Assembly: GCA_002551355.1 (NCBI GenBank)
Contig: NTHE01000034.1
Coordinates: 23,208 to 87,207 of the forward strand
Length of the DNA stretch: 64,000 nt
Direction of reading: 5' to 3'
Source of the DNA: Streptomyces sp. man185
GTDB lineage: Bacteria; Actinomycetota; Actinomycetes; Streptomycetales; Streptomycetaceae
The position numbers and the translations under genes were made by a program. The stretch's first letter is position 1, and each line of letters opens with the position of its first letter. Shown piece by piece: positions 33,309 to 42,004 of the stretch. The notes under the pieces are model-generated. The model did not search any database, had not been told where the DNA came from, and was given only the letters and a program-made list of their open reading frames with translations.

Positions 33309-33440
33309 GACGGCTGGGGCGTCCGGGACGGCTGAAGGAGCTGACCCCGGACGCGCCACGGCGCCCGCTGAGTCCGGTCGGGGACAGGCAGGCGCCGCGT
33401 TCAGTTCCGTACGCCGTTGTACGGGACGTTTGTGGGGGCT

Positions 33441-33465
33441 CCCCCGGGCCGCGCGGCCCAGGGGG
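33441..33465. terminator. Bidirectional terminator, rhomboid / gltD
   Basis: CCCCCGGGCC (33441-33450), loop GCGC, GGCCC-A-GGGGG (33455-33465): a 10-bp GC stem with one bulged A between two convergent genes. Confidence 0.8.
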
Positions 33466-33479
33466 AACCCGGGTGGTGC

Positions 33480-34940
33480 TCAGACCAGCAGGGACCGGTC
33501 CGTCGGGCGGATCGGCGCGTGCAGGGCGCTGGTCCCGGTCAGGAAGCGGTCCACTCCGCGGGCGGCGGAGCGGCCCTCGGCGATGGCCCACACGATCAGC
33601 GACTGGCCGCGTCCCGCGTCGCCGGCGACGTAGACGCCGTCGACGTTGGTCGCGTAGCTCTCGTCGCGGGCGACGTTGCCGCGCTGGTCGAGCTCCAGGC
33701 CGAACTGCTGGACCAGACCGTTGGACTGGTCGGTTCCGGTGAAGCCCATGGCGAGCGTGACGAGCTGCGCGGGGATGCGCCGCTCCGTGCCGGGCTTCTG
33801 CTCCAGCTTACCGTCCTTGAACTCGACCTCGATCAGGTGGAGGGCGGCCACGTTTCCGTCCTCGTCGCCCTCGAAGTGGGTGGTGGAGACGGAGTAGACC
33901 CGCTCGCCGCCCTCCTCGTGCGCGGAGGTGACCTTGTAGAGCATCGGGAAGGTCGGCCACGGCTGGTTGGCGTTCCGGTCCTCGCCCGGCTTCGGCATGA
34001 TCTCCAGCTGGGTGACGGAGGCCGCGCCCTGGCGGTGGGCGGTGCCGACGCAGTCGGCGCCGGTGTCGCCGCCGCCGATGACGACGACGTGCTTGCCGCC
34101 GGCGTGGATCGGGGAGACCGTGAGGTCGCCCTCCTGCACCTTGTTGGCGAGCGGCAGGTACTCCATCGCGAAGTGGATGCCGCCCAGCTCACGGCCGGGG
34201 ACCGGCAGATCGCGGGAGACGGTCGCGCCGGCCGCGATGACGACCGCGTCGTAGCGGCGGCGGAGCTTCGCGGCGTCGATGTCCTTGCCGATCTCCACCT
34301 CCGTACGGAACTTGGTGCCCTCCAGGCGCATCTGCTCGATGCGGCGGTTGATGTGCGACTTCTCCATCTTGAACTCGGGGATGCCGTAGCGCAGCAGTCC
34401 CCCGATGCGGTCCGCGCGCTCGTAGACGGCCACGGTGTGGCCGGCCCGGGTCAGCTGCTGGGCGGCGGCGAGTCCCGCCGGGCCCGAGCCGATGACCGCG
34501 ACGGTCTTGCCGGAGAGGCGCTCGGGCGGCTGCGGGGTGACGTCGCCGCTCTCCCACGCCTTGTCGATGATGGAGACCTCGACGTTCTTGATGGTGACGG
34601 CCGGCTGGTTGATGCCGAGCACGCACGCCGACTCACAGGGGGCCGGACACAGCCGCCCGGTGAACTCCGGGAAGTTGTTCGTGGCGTGCAGCCGCTCGGA
34701 GGCCGCGGTCCAGTCCTCGCGGTAGGCGTAGTCGTTCCACTCGGGGATGAGGTTTCCGAGCGGGCAGCCGTTGTGGCAGAACGGGATGCCGCAGTCCATG
34801 CAGCGGCCGGCCTGCTTGCTGATGATCGGGAGCAGCGAGCCCGGAACGTAGACCTCGTTCCAGTCCTTGACGCGCTCGGCCACGGGGCGGGTCTGGGCGA
34901 CCTCGCGTCCGGTGGTCAGGAAGCCCTTGGGGTCAGCCAT
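33480..34940 (-). CDS. gltD: Glutamate synthase small subunit
   Basis: 486 residues. The N-terminal iron-sulfur cysteines (CMDCGIPFCHNGCPLGN) transfer electrons to the large subunit. Two nucleotide-binding motifs follow: VIGSGPAGLAAAQQL for FAD and VIGGGDTGADCVGTA for NADPH. The C-terminal GDAGRGQSLIVWAIAEGR is the end of the FAD domain. Supplies reducing equivalents from NADPH for glutamine-dependent glutamate synthesis. ATG 34940 lies 8 bp inside the end of gltB. Confidence 0.97.
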   Translation of the reverse strand: MADPKGFLTTGREVAQTRPVAERVKDWNEVYVPGSLLPIISKQAGRCMDCGIPFCHNGCPLGNLIPEWNDYAYREDWTAASERLHATNNFPEFTGRLCPAPCESACVLGINQPAVTIKNVEVSIIDKAWESGDVTPQPPERLSGKTVAVIGSGPAGLAAAQQLTRAGHTVAVYERADRIGGLLRYGIPEFKMEKSHINRRIEQMRLEGTKFRTEVEIGKDIDAAKLRRRYDAVVIAAGATVSRDLPVPGRELGGIHFAMEYLPLANKVQEGDLTVSPIHAGGKHVVVIGGGDTGADCVGTAHRQGAASVTQLEIMPKPGEDRNANQPWPTFPMLYKVTSAHEEGGERVYSVSTTHFEGDEDGNVAALHLIEVEFKDGKLEQKPGTERRIPAQLVTLAMGFTGTDQSNGLVQQFGLELDQRGNVARDESYATNVDGVYVAGDAGRGQSLIVWAIAEGRSAARGVDRFLTGTSALHAPIRPTDRSLLV

Positions 34941-37900
34941 TGGTCGCCGCCTCCATCATCTTCTCGGTGGTCTCCTGCTCGGAGAGACCGGCGAGCTCAG
35001 CGGCGTCCTTGGCGGCGAGCACTGCCTTGTACGTGGACGGGATGATCTTGCTGAAGCGGGTCACCGCGGTGTCCCACTCGGCGAGAAGCTTCTCCGCGAC
35101 GGTGGAGCCGGTCTCCTCGTGGTGGCGGCGCACGACGTCGTGCAGCCACTGCCTGTCGGTGTCGTCCAGCTCCTCGACCGCGCCGAGGTTGCCGACGTTG
35201 ACGTCGTCCCGGTTCAGGTCGATGACGTACGCGACACCGCCCGACATGCCGGCTGCGAAGTTGCGGCCGGTCTCGCCGAGGACGACCGCGTGGCCGCCGG
35301 TCATGTACTCGCAGCCGTGGTCGCCGACGCCCTCGGAGACGACCAGCGCACCGGAGTTGCGGACGCAGAAGCGTTCGCCGGTGCGGCCGCGGAGGAAGAT
35401 CTCGCCGCCGGTGGCTCCGTAGCCGATGGTGTTGCCGGCGATGGTGGAGTACTCGGCGAGGTGGTCGGCGCCCCGGTCCGGGCGGACGATCACGCGGCCG
35501 CCGGAGAGACCCTTGCCGACGTAGTCGTTGGCGTCGCCCTCCAGGCGCAGGGTGACCCCGCGCGGGAGGAAGGCGCCGAAGGACTGGCCGGCCGAGCCGG
35601 TGAAGGTGATGTCGATGGTGTTCTCGGGCAGGCCCGCACCGCCGAACTTCTTGGTCACCTCGTGGCCGAGCATGGTGCCGACGGTCCGGTTGATGTTGCG
35701 GATGGCGACCTGGGCGCGGACCGGCTGGGCGGCCTCGGGGCTTATCGCGCCGAGCGCGTCGGCGGCCAGCTTGATCAGCTGGTTGTCGAGCGCCTTCGTC
35801 AGACCGTGGTCCTGCTCGATGATCCGGTGGCGGACCGCGCCCTCGGGCAGCTCGGGCACGTGGAAGAGCGGGGCGAGGTCGAGGCCCTGCGCCTTCCAGT
35901 GGGTGATCGCCCGGTCGGTGTCGAGGAGTTCGGCGTGGCCGACGGCCTCCTCGATGGAGCGGAAGCCCAGCTCGGCGAGGATCTCGCGGACCTCTTCGGC
36001 GATGAACTCGAAGAAGTTGACGACGTACTCGGCCTTGCCGGAGAACCGACTCCGCAGGACCGGGTTCTGGGTGGCGATGCCGACCGGGCAGGTGTCCAGG
36101 TGGCAGACGCGCATCATGACGCAGCCGGAGACGACGAGCGGCGCGGTCGCGAAACCGAACTCCTCGGCGCCCAACAACGCGGCGATGACGACGTCGCGGC
36201 CGGTCTTGAGCTGGCCGTCGGTCTGCACGACGATGCGGTCGCGCAGGCCGTTGAGCAGCAGGGTCTGCTGGGTCTCGGCGAGGCCGAGCTCCCAGGGGCC
36301 GCCCGCGTGCTTGAGCGAGGTGAGCGGGGACGCGCCCGTTCCGCCGTCGTGGCCGGAGATGAGGACGACGTCCGCGTGGGCCTTGGAGACACCGGCGGCG
36401 ACCGTGCCGACGCCGACCTCGGAGACCAGCTTCACGTGGATCCGCGCCTGCGGGTTCGCGTTCTTCAGGTCGTGGATCAGCTGGGCGAGGTCTTCGATGG
36501 AGTAGATGTCGTGGTGCGGCGGCGGCGAGATGAGGCCGACGCCGGGCGTCGAGTGACGCGTCTTGGCGACCCACGGGTAGACCTTGTGGCCGGGCAGCTG
36601 GCCGCCCTCGCCGGGCTTGGCGCCCTGGGCCATCTTGATCTGGATGTCGTCCGCGTTGACCAGGTATTCGCTGGTCACACCGAAGCGGCCGGAGGCGACC
36701 TGCTTGATGGAGGAGCGGCGCGCCGGGTCGTACAGGCGGTCCGGGTCCTCGCCGCCCTCGCCGGTGTTGGACTTGCCGCCGAGCTGGTTCATCGCGATGG
36801 CGAGCGTCTCGTGCGCCTCGCGGGAGATGGAGCCGTAGGACATGGCGCCGGTGGAGAAGCGCTTGACGATCTCGGAGGCGGGCTCGACCTCGTCGAGGGA
36901 GATCGGCTCGCGGCCGGAGTCGAAGCCGAAGAGGCCGCGGAGCGTCATGAGGCGCTCGGACTGCTCGTTCACCCGGTCCGTGTACTGCTTGAAGATGTCG
37001 TAGCGCCGGTTGCGGGTGGCGTGCTGGAGGCGGAAGACCGTCTCCGGGTCGAACAGGTGCGGTTCGCCCTCGCGCCGCCACTGGTACTCGCCGCCGATCT
37101 CCAGCGCGCGGTGCGAGGCCGCGATGCCGGATGCGGGGTACGCCTTGGTGTGCCGGGCGGCGACCTCCTTGGCGACGACGTCCAGTCCGGCGCCGCCGAT
37201 CTTGGTGGCGGTGCCGTTGAAGTACGTCGCGACGAAGGCCTCGTCCAGGCCGACGGCCTCGAAGACCTGGGCGCCGCGGTAGGAGGCGACGGTGGAGATG
37301 CCCATCTTGGACATGACCTTCAGGACGCCCTTGCCGAGCGCGTAGATCAGGTTCCGGATGGCCTGCTCGGCCTCGATGTTCTCGATGAAGGTGCCGGCGC
37401 GGACCAGGTCCTCGACGGACTCCATCGCGAGGTACGGGTTGACCGCGGCCGCGCCGTAACCGATGAGCAGGGCGACGTGGTGGACCTCGCGGACGTCCCC
37501 GGCCTCGACCAGCAGGCCCACCTGGGTGCGCTGCTTGGTGCGGATGAGGTGGTGGTGGACGGCGGAGGTGAGCAGCAGCGAGGGGATCGGCGCGTGCTCG
37601 GCGTCGGAGTGCCGGTCGGAGAGGACGATGAGGCGGGCGCCGTCCTCGATGGCGGCGTCGACCTCGGTACAGATCTTCTCCAGCCGCGCGGCCAGCGCGT
37701 CACCGCCGCCGCTGACCCGGTAGAGGCCGGAGAGGGTGGCGGCGCGCATGCCCGGCATGTCGCCGTCGGCGTTGATGTGTATCAGCTTGGCGAGCTCGTC
37801 GTTGTCGATCACCGGGAAGGGCAGCGTGACGCTGCGGGCCGCGGCGGCGGTCGGCTCCAGGATGTTGCCCTGGGGGCCGAGCGAGGAGCGCAGCGAGGTG

Positions 37901-39492
37901 ACGAGCTCCTCGCGGATGGCGTCCAGCGGCGGGTTGGTGACCTGGGCGAAGAGCTGGGTGAAGTAGTCGAAGAGCAGCCGGGGGCGCTCGGAGAGCGCGG
38001 CGATCGGCGAGTCGGTGCCCATGGAGCCGAGCGGTTCGCCCGCGGTGCGGGCCATCGGCGCGAGGATGACGCGGAGCTCTTCCTCGGTGTAGCCGAAGGT
38101 CTGCTGGCGGCGGGTGACCGAGGCGTGGGTGTGCACGATGTGCTCGCGCTCGGGCAGGTCGCTCAGCTCGATCTCGCCGGTCTCCAGCCACTCCTGGTAG
38201 GGCTGCTCGGCGGCGAGGGACGCCTTGATCTCGTCGTCCTCGATGATGCGGTGCTCGGCGGTGTCGACGAGGAACATCCTGCCGGGCTGGAGGCGGCCCT
38301 TGCGGACGACCTTCGCGGGGTCGATGTCGAGGACGCCGACCTCGGACGAGAGCACGACGAGGCCGTCGTCGGTGACCCAGTAGCGGCCGGGGCGCAGCCC
38401 GTTGCGGTCGAGGACCGCGCCGACCTGGACGCCGTCGGTGAAGGTGACACAGGCCGGGCCGTCCCAGGGCTCCATCATCGCGGAGTGGTACTGGTAGAAG
38501 GCGCGCCGGGCCGGGTCCATGGAGTCGTGGTTCTCCCACGCCTCGGGGACCATCATCAGCACCGCGTGCGGCAGCGACCGGCCTCCGAGGTGGAGCAGCT
38601 CCAGGACCTCGTCGAAGGAGGCCGAGTCGGAGGCGTCCGGGGTGCAGACGGGGAAGATCCGGTCGAGCTGCGCCTGTCCGAAGAGCTCGGAGGCGAGCTG
38701 GGACTCGCGGGCCTTCATCCAGTTGCGGTTGCCCTTGACCGTGTTGATCTCACCGTTGTGCGCGACGAAGCGGTACGGGTGGGCCAGCGGCCAGCTCGGG
38801 AAGGTGTTGGTGGAGAAGCGGGAGTGGACCAGCGCGACCGTGGAGGCGAAGCGGCGGTCGGAGAGGTCCGGGAAGAACGGCTCCAGCTGCCCGGTGGTGA
38901 GCATGCCCTTGTAGACGATGGTGCGGGCGGAGAGCGAGGGGAAGTACACCCCGGCCTCACGCTCGGCACGCTTGCGCAGGACGAACGCCTTGCGGTCCAG
39001 GACGATGCCGGTGGACTCGCCGTCGGCGACGAAGACCTGGCGGAACTCGGGCATGGTGGCGCGGGCGCCGCTGCCGAGAAGTTCGGGGGTGACCGGGACG
39101 TCGCGCCAGCCGAGGACCTTCAGGCCCTCCTGCGTGGCGATCTTCTCGATCGTGCGGACGGCCTCGGCGGAGTCGTCCGCCGGGAGGAAGGCGATGCCCA
39201 CGGCATACGAGCCGGCCTCGGGAAGCTCGAAAGGGGTCTCGGCGCGCAGGAAGGCGTCCGGGACCTGGCACAGGATGCCGGCGCCGTCGCCGGAGTCGGG
39301 CTCGGAGCCGGTGGCGCCGCGGTGTTCGAGGTTGCGCAGTACGGTCAGCGCCTGCTCGACCAGCTCATGGCTGGCCACACCGGTCAGAGTGGCCACGAAC
39401 CCGACGCCACAGGCGTCGTGCTCGTTACGGGGGTCGTACATCCCCTGCTGGGCGGGGCGACCGTCCATGGGCGACCAGGCGTCGATACGCAT
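34933..39492 (-). CDS. gltB: Glutamate synthase large subunit
   Basis: 1519 residues, standard length. The Ntn-type glutaminase nucleophile is Cys28 (NEHDACGVGF), exposed after removal of the 27-residue propeptide. The FMN/3Fe-4S synthase domain follows, with GHDGGTGASPLTSLKHAGGPWELGLAETQQ and the cysteines in CVMMRVCHLDTCPVGIATQ. The C-terminal beta-helix domain is Gly-rich (GGEIFLRGRTGERF, YMTGGHAVVLG). Makes two glutamates from glutamine and 2-oxoglutarate. The 429-bp upstream region has repeated TGACY motifs. Confidence 0.97.
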   Translation of the reverse strand: MRIDAWSPMDGRPAQQGMYDPRNEHDACGVGFVATLTGVASHELVEQALTVLRNLEHRGATGSEPDSGDGAGILCQVPDAFLRAETPFELPEAGSYAVGIAFLPADDSAEAVRTIEKIATQEGLKVLGWRDVPVTPELLGSGARATMPEFRQVFVADGESTGIVLDRKAFVLRKRAEREAGVYFPSLSARTIVYKGMLTTGQLEPFFPDLSDRRFASTVALVHSRFSTNTFPSWPLAHPYRFVAHNGEINTVKGNRNWMKARESQLASELFGQAQLDRIFPVCTPDASDSASFDEVLELLHLGGRSLPHAVLMMVPEAWENHDSMDPARRAFYQYHSAMMEPWDGPACVTFTDGVQVGAVLDRNGLRPGRYWVTDDGLVVLSSEVGVLDIDPAKVVRKGRLQPGRMFLVDTAEHRIIEDDEIKASLAAEQPYQEWLETGEIELSDLPEREHIVHTHASVTRRQQTFGYTEEELRVILAPMARTAGEPLGSMGTDSPIAALSERPRLLFDYFTQLFAQVTNPPLDAIREELVTSLRSSLGPQGNILEPTAAAARSVTLPFPVIDNDELAKLIHINADGDMPGMRAATLSGLYRVSGGGDALAARLEKICTEVDAAIEDGARLIVLSDRHSDAEHAPIPSLLLTSAVHHHLIRTKQRTQVGLLVEAGDVREVHHVALLIGYGAAAVNPYLAMESVEDLVRAGTFIENIEAEQAIRNLIYALGKGVLKVMSKMGISTVASYRGAQVFEAVGLDEAFVATYFNGTATKIGGAGLDVVAKEVAARHTKAYPASGIAASHRALEIGGEYQWRREGEPHLFDPETVFRLQHATRNRRYDIFKQYTDRVNEQSERLMTLRGLFGFDSGREPISLDEVEPASEIVKRFSTGAMSYGSISREAHETLAIAMNQLGGKSNTGEGGEDPDRLYDPARRSSIKQVASGRFGVTSEYLVNADDIQIKMAQGAKPGEGGQLPGHKVYPWVAKTRHSTPGVGLISPPPHHDIYSIEDLAQLIHDLKNANPQARIHVKLVSEVGVGTVAAGVSKAHADVVLISGHDGGTGASPLTSLKHAGGPWELGLAETQQTLLLNGLRDRIVVQTDGQLKTGRDVVIAALLGAEEFGFATAPLVVSGCVMMRVCHLDTCPVGIATQNPVLRSRFSGKAEYVVNFFEFIAEEVREILAELGFRSIEEAVGHAELLDTDRAITHWKAQGLDLAPLFHVPELPEGAVRHRIIEQDHGLTKALDNQLIKLAADALGAISPEAAQPVRAQVAIRNINRTVGTMLGHEVTKKFGGAGLPENTIDITFTGSAGQSFGAFLPRGVTLRLEGDANDYVGKGLSGGRVIVRPDRGADHLAEYSTIAGNTIGYGATGGEIFLRGRTGERFCVRNSGALVVSEGVGDHGCEYMTGGHAVVLGETGRNFAAGMSGGVAYVIDLNRDDVNVGNLGAVEELDDTDRQWLHDVVRRHHEETGSTVAEKLLAEWDTAVTRFSKIIPSTYKAVLAAKDAAELAGLSEQETTEKMMEAATNG

Positions 39493-39921
39493 CGGCTCTC
39501 CCGTCGTCGTCGTGGCATTTGCGGTGCCGAGGGACGACGTTGGCCCTCTGCGAAATTTCGTGCAGGTTACATGATGGGGCGCTTCTCAAGAAGCGGAAGG
39601 CTTGTTCCAACATACGGACACCGTGGTGACCGGAAGTGACTGGGTGACCAGAGATGACCGGCTGACCAGAGGGTGGGTCGCTGTCGGAACGATCGGCGCC
39701 CGGGAGTCGCAGAGAGCAGGCGTCGTTGCCTGCGGTGCTTACGGCTCTTGCCCGGTGGTCGAGTGAACGAAACCACCGAGTAACGGCTACTTATGTGTAG
39801 CGCTGCATAGTGTCTCATTTTACGGCCGTGGAGCCCGTCACGCCCAGTGGGCGGCGCCAAGACGTACGTCACACGGGTTGCCGGGGCGTTGCGCCGATCG
39901 GGCGGCCCGGTTACGCCGTCG
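39493..39921. other. gltB upstream region
   Basis: 429 bp without a credible gene. It holds a 7-bp-arm inverted repeat CGCTTCT-CA-AGAAGCG (39580-39595), the TGACY repeat block (39626-39667), a GAAAC-n6-GTAAC pair (39769-39784) that matches two neighbouring half sites of a GlnR box, and an AT-rich stretch at 39790-39830 that may carry the promoter. Confidence 0.5.
39626..39667. promoter_or_regulatory. Tandem 18-bp repeat with five TGACY motifs upstream of gltB
   Basis: GTGACCGGAAGTGACTGG (39626-39643) and GTGACCAGAGATGACCGG (39644-39661) match at 14 of 18 positions; a partial third copy follows. TGACY recurs at 39627, 39637, 39645, 39655 and 39663, with spacings 10, 8, 10, 8. This looks like an array for a regulator binding direct repeats. 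Spacing does not fit PhoP boxes (11 bp). Confidence 0.5.
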
Positions 39922-40653
39922 TCACCCGACGGCGACACCGAACAGCGTGCCCAGCGCGTACGTCATCGCGGCGGCGGCGCCGCCGAGTGCGAGCTGGCGC
40001 AGTCCGCTGAACCACCAGCTGCGGGCCGTCACCCGGGCCACGACCGCGCCGCAGCCGAAGAGCCCGAGGAGCGCGAGCAGCACGGCGGGCCACAGGGCGC
40101 TCGCGCCGAGGAGGTAGGGCAGGACGGGCAGCAGGGCGCCCAGCGCGAAGGCGCCGAACGAGGAGACGGCGGCCACCAGCGGCGAGGGCAGGTCGCTCGG
40201 GTCGATGCCGAGCTCCTCGCGGGCGTGGATCTCCAGCGCCTGCTCCGGGTCGCGCGACAGCTGCCGGGCGACCTCGCGGGCCAGCGGGGCGTCCACGCCC
40301 CGGGACTCGTAGAGCGCGGCCAGCTCGGCCATCTCGTCCTTGGGGTGCTTGCGCAGCTCCCGGCGCTCGACGTCCAGCTCGGCCTCGACCAGCTCGCGCT
40401 GCGAGGCGACGGAGGTGTACTCGCCCGCCGCCATGGAGAAGGCCCCGGCGGCCAGCCCCGCGAGCCCGGTGATCACTATGGTCTGCTGGGACACCGCACC
40501 GCCGGCGACCCCGGTCATCAGGGCGAGGTTGGAGACCAGTCCGTCCATCGCGCCGAAGACGGCGGGGCGCAGCCAGCCGCCGTTCACGTCCCGGTGGGTG
40601 TGGTTGTCCCGGTGCGCCTCGTGCAGAACGGCGTCGGTCTCGATGATGGCCAC
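39922..40653 (-). CDS. VIT1/CCC1-family iron or manganese transporter
   Basis: 243 residues from GTG 40653. Family signatures are HRDVNGGWLRPAVFGAMDGLVSNLAL in the first helix, TGLAGLAAGAFSMAAGEYTSV in the second, and a cytoplasmic Glu-rich metal-binding stretch (ELVEAELDVERREL, REELGID), followed by three more membrane helices. Relatives export or sequester Fe2+/Mn2+. An IdeR/DmdR-like box lies 73-91 bp upstream, in line with an iron-related role. Confidence 0.9.
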   Translation of the reverse strand: MAIIETDAVLHEAHRDNHTHRDVNGGWLRPAVFGAMDGLVSNLALMTGVAGGAVSQQTIVITGLAGLAAGAFSMAAGEYTSVASQRELVEAELDVERRELRKHPKDEMAELAALYESRGVDAPLAREVARQLSRDPEQALEIHAREELGIDPSDLPSPLVAAVSSFGAFALGALLPVLPYLLGASALWPAVLLALLGLFGCGAVVARVTARSWWFSGLRQLALGGAAAAMTYALGTLFGVAVG

Positions 40654-40725
40654 GACTCGCTACTCCCCAGCTGAGTACAACTATCGACAAAGTCCAAACT
40701 ACGCTGTTCGAGTCGTCGCCGCCAG

Positions 40726-40744
40726 GAAGGCAAGGCTGCCCTAC
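40726..40744. promoter_or_regulatory. Candidate iron box (IdeR/DmdR1) before the VIT gene
   Basis: GAAGGCAAGGCTGCCCTAC matches 12 of 19 positions of TTAGGTTAGGCTCACCTAA, including the whole AGGCT core and CCTA. AGGCTGCCCT recurs inverted as AGGGCAGCCT about 30 bp away, so two facing sites or a large stem are possible. It lies between the divergent VIT gene and the ADP-ribosylglycohydrolase operon. Confidence 0.45.
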
Positions 40745-40903
40745 GACCCCTCTGACCTGCGAAGAAAGGGCAGCCTCAGCTATCTCGGCCGTCATCCGAC
40801 CGGCCCCATTCCCCGCCATTTCCGCCTCCCCCTGCCCTCCACGTGGCACAGATGCGGACAGGGCCCGGAAACGGACTCGCCGGACGAGCGGAAGGGCGAC
40901 GCG

Positions 40904-42004
40904 ATGAACACGGCCGTCGGCAATGACCGGGCCAGGGGTGCGCTGCTGGGCCTGGCGGTCGGGGACGCGCTCGGCGCCCCGGCGGAGAACCTGCGGCCCT
41001 CCGAGATCCGCCGCCGCTGGGGACGGATCGAGGGGTTCGTCAGCGACGACCCGGCGGGGACCGACGACACGGAGTACGCGATCTTCTCCGGGCTGCTGCT
41101 GGCCCGGCACGGCTCGGCGCTCGACGTCTCCCATGTGGAGCGGGCCTGGCACCACTGGATCGCCGATCTGGACGAGGGCCCGTTCCGGGGGGCCGGGTTC
41201 AGCGAGCGCGGCACCCTGGAGAACCTGCGCCGGGGCCTGGCCGCACCGATCTCGGCCCAGCACCGGCACGCCTGGAGCGACGGTCTCGCGATGCGGGCGG
41301 CCCCCTTCGGGGTGTTCGCGGCGGGCCGCCCCGCCGAGGCGGCCCGGCTGGTGGCGGTGGACGGCCGGGTCAGCCACGAGGGCGAGGGGATCTACGGGGG
41401 CCAGGCGGTGGCGGCCGGGGTGGCTGCGGCCATGGTCGGCTCGGGGCTCGCCTCGGTGATCGCGGCCGCGCTCTCGGTGGTCCCGATGGACTCCTGGACG
41501 GCCCGGTCGCTGCGCCGGGCGGTGACGGCGGCCCAGCGGCCCTACCCCGACCGGCTCACGATGGAGCGGGCGGTGCGCTCGGCGGTGGTGATCGCCGGTT
41601 ACCCGTGGACGGACCTCGCGCCGGAGGCCGTGGGCCTGGCGTTCGGGGCGTTCACGGCGGCGCGCGGGGACTTCCCCGCGGCGGTGCTCACGGCCGTCAA
41701 CATGGGCCGCGACGCCGACACGACGGCGGCGGTGGCGGGCGCCCTGGCCGGAGCGCTGAACGGGGAGAGCGCCATTCCGCCGGACTGGGCGGGCGCGATC
41801 GGCCCGGTCCGGGGCAGCTGCCTGCCCTCGATGCGCGGCTATCACGTGCTGGACATCGCGGAGCTGCTGACCCCGGAGGACCCGGACGCGGCCGCGCCGA
41901 CAGGGCCCGCGCAGGAACGGGGCGGCGGTCGCGAGCCCTCGGCCGTACGGGACATGGCCTCCGTGGCGGCCTCCTTCGAGCCCGTGCGGGAGGACCGGCG
42001 ATGA
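40904..42004 (+). CDS. ADP-ribosylglycohydrolase family protein 1
   Basis: 366 residues, ATG 40904 after GAAGGG. All family metal sites are visible: LLGLAVGDALGAP (N-terminal Asp), GTDDTEYAI (Asp-Asp pair) and NMGRDADTTAAVAGALAGAL (C-terminal Asp pair), so it is probably active. Such DraG/ARH enzymes hydrolyse ADP-ribose from arginine or other residues, using two Mg ions. First gene of a seven-gene overlapping operon with three further paralogues, ribokinase, a CoA-transferase and a citrate-lyase-like gene; it ends in ATGA with the next one. Confidence 0.92.
   Translation: MNTAVGNDRARGALLGLAVGDALGAPAENLRPSEIRRRWGRIEGFVSDDPAGTDDTEYAIFSGLLLARHGSALDVSHVERAWHHWIADLDEGPFRGAGFSERGTLENLRRGLAAPISAQHRHAWSDGLAMRAAPFGVFAAGRPAEAARLVAVDGRVSHEGEGIYGGQAVAAGVAAAMVGSGLASVIAAALSVVPMDSWTARSLRRAVTAAQRPYPDRLTMERAVRSAVVIAGYPWTDLAPEAVGLAFGAFTAARGDFPAAVLTAVNMGRDADTTAAVAGALAGALNGESAIPPDWAGAIGPVRGSCLPSMRGYHVLDIAELLTPEDPDAAAPTGPAQERGGGREPSAVRDMASVAASFEPVREDRR

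Noticed and set aside
34867..39639. A 1590-codon plus-strand open frame opposite gltB
   Set aside because: It is the antisense of a well-conserved gltB and has the Gly/Asp/Val-rich composition of GC-rich shadows.
39567..39938. 123-codon frame upstream of gltB on the minus strand
   Set aside because: Basic, low-complexity composition, no ribosome binding site, and it overlaps the repeat array; not a convincing gene.
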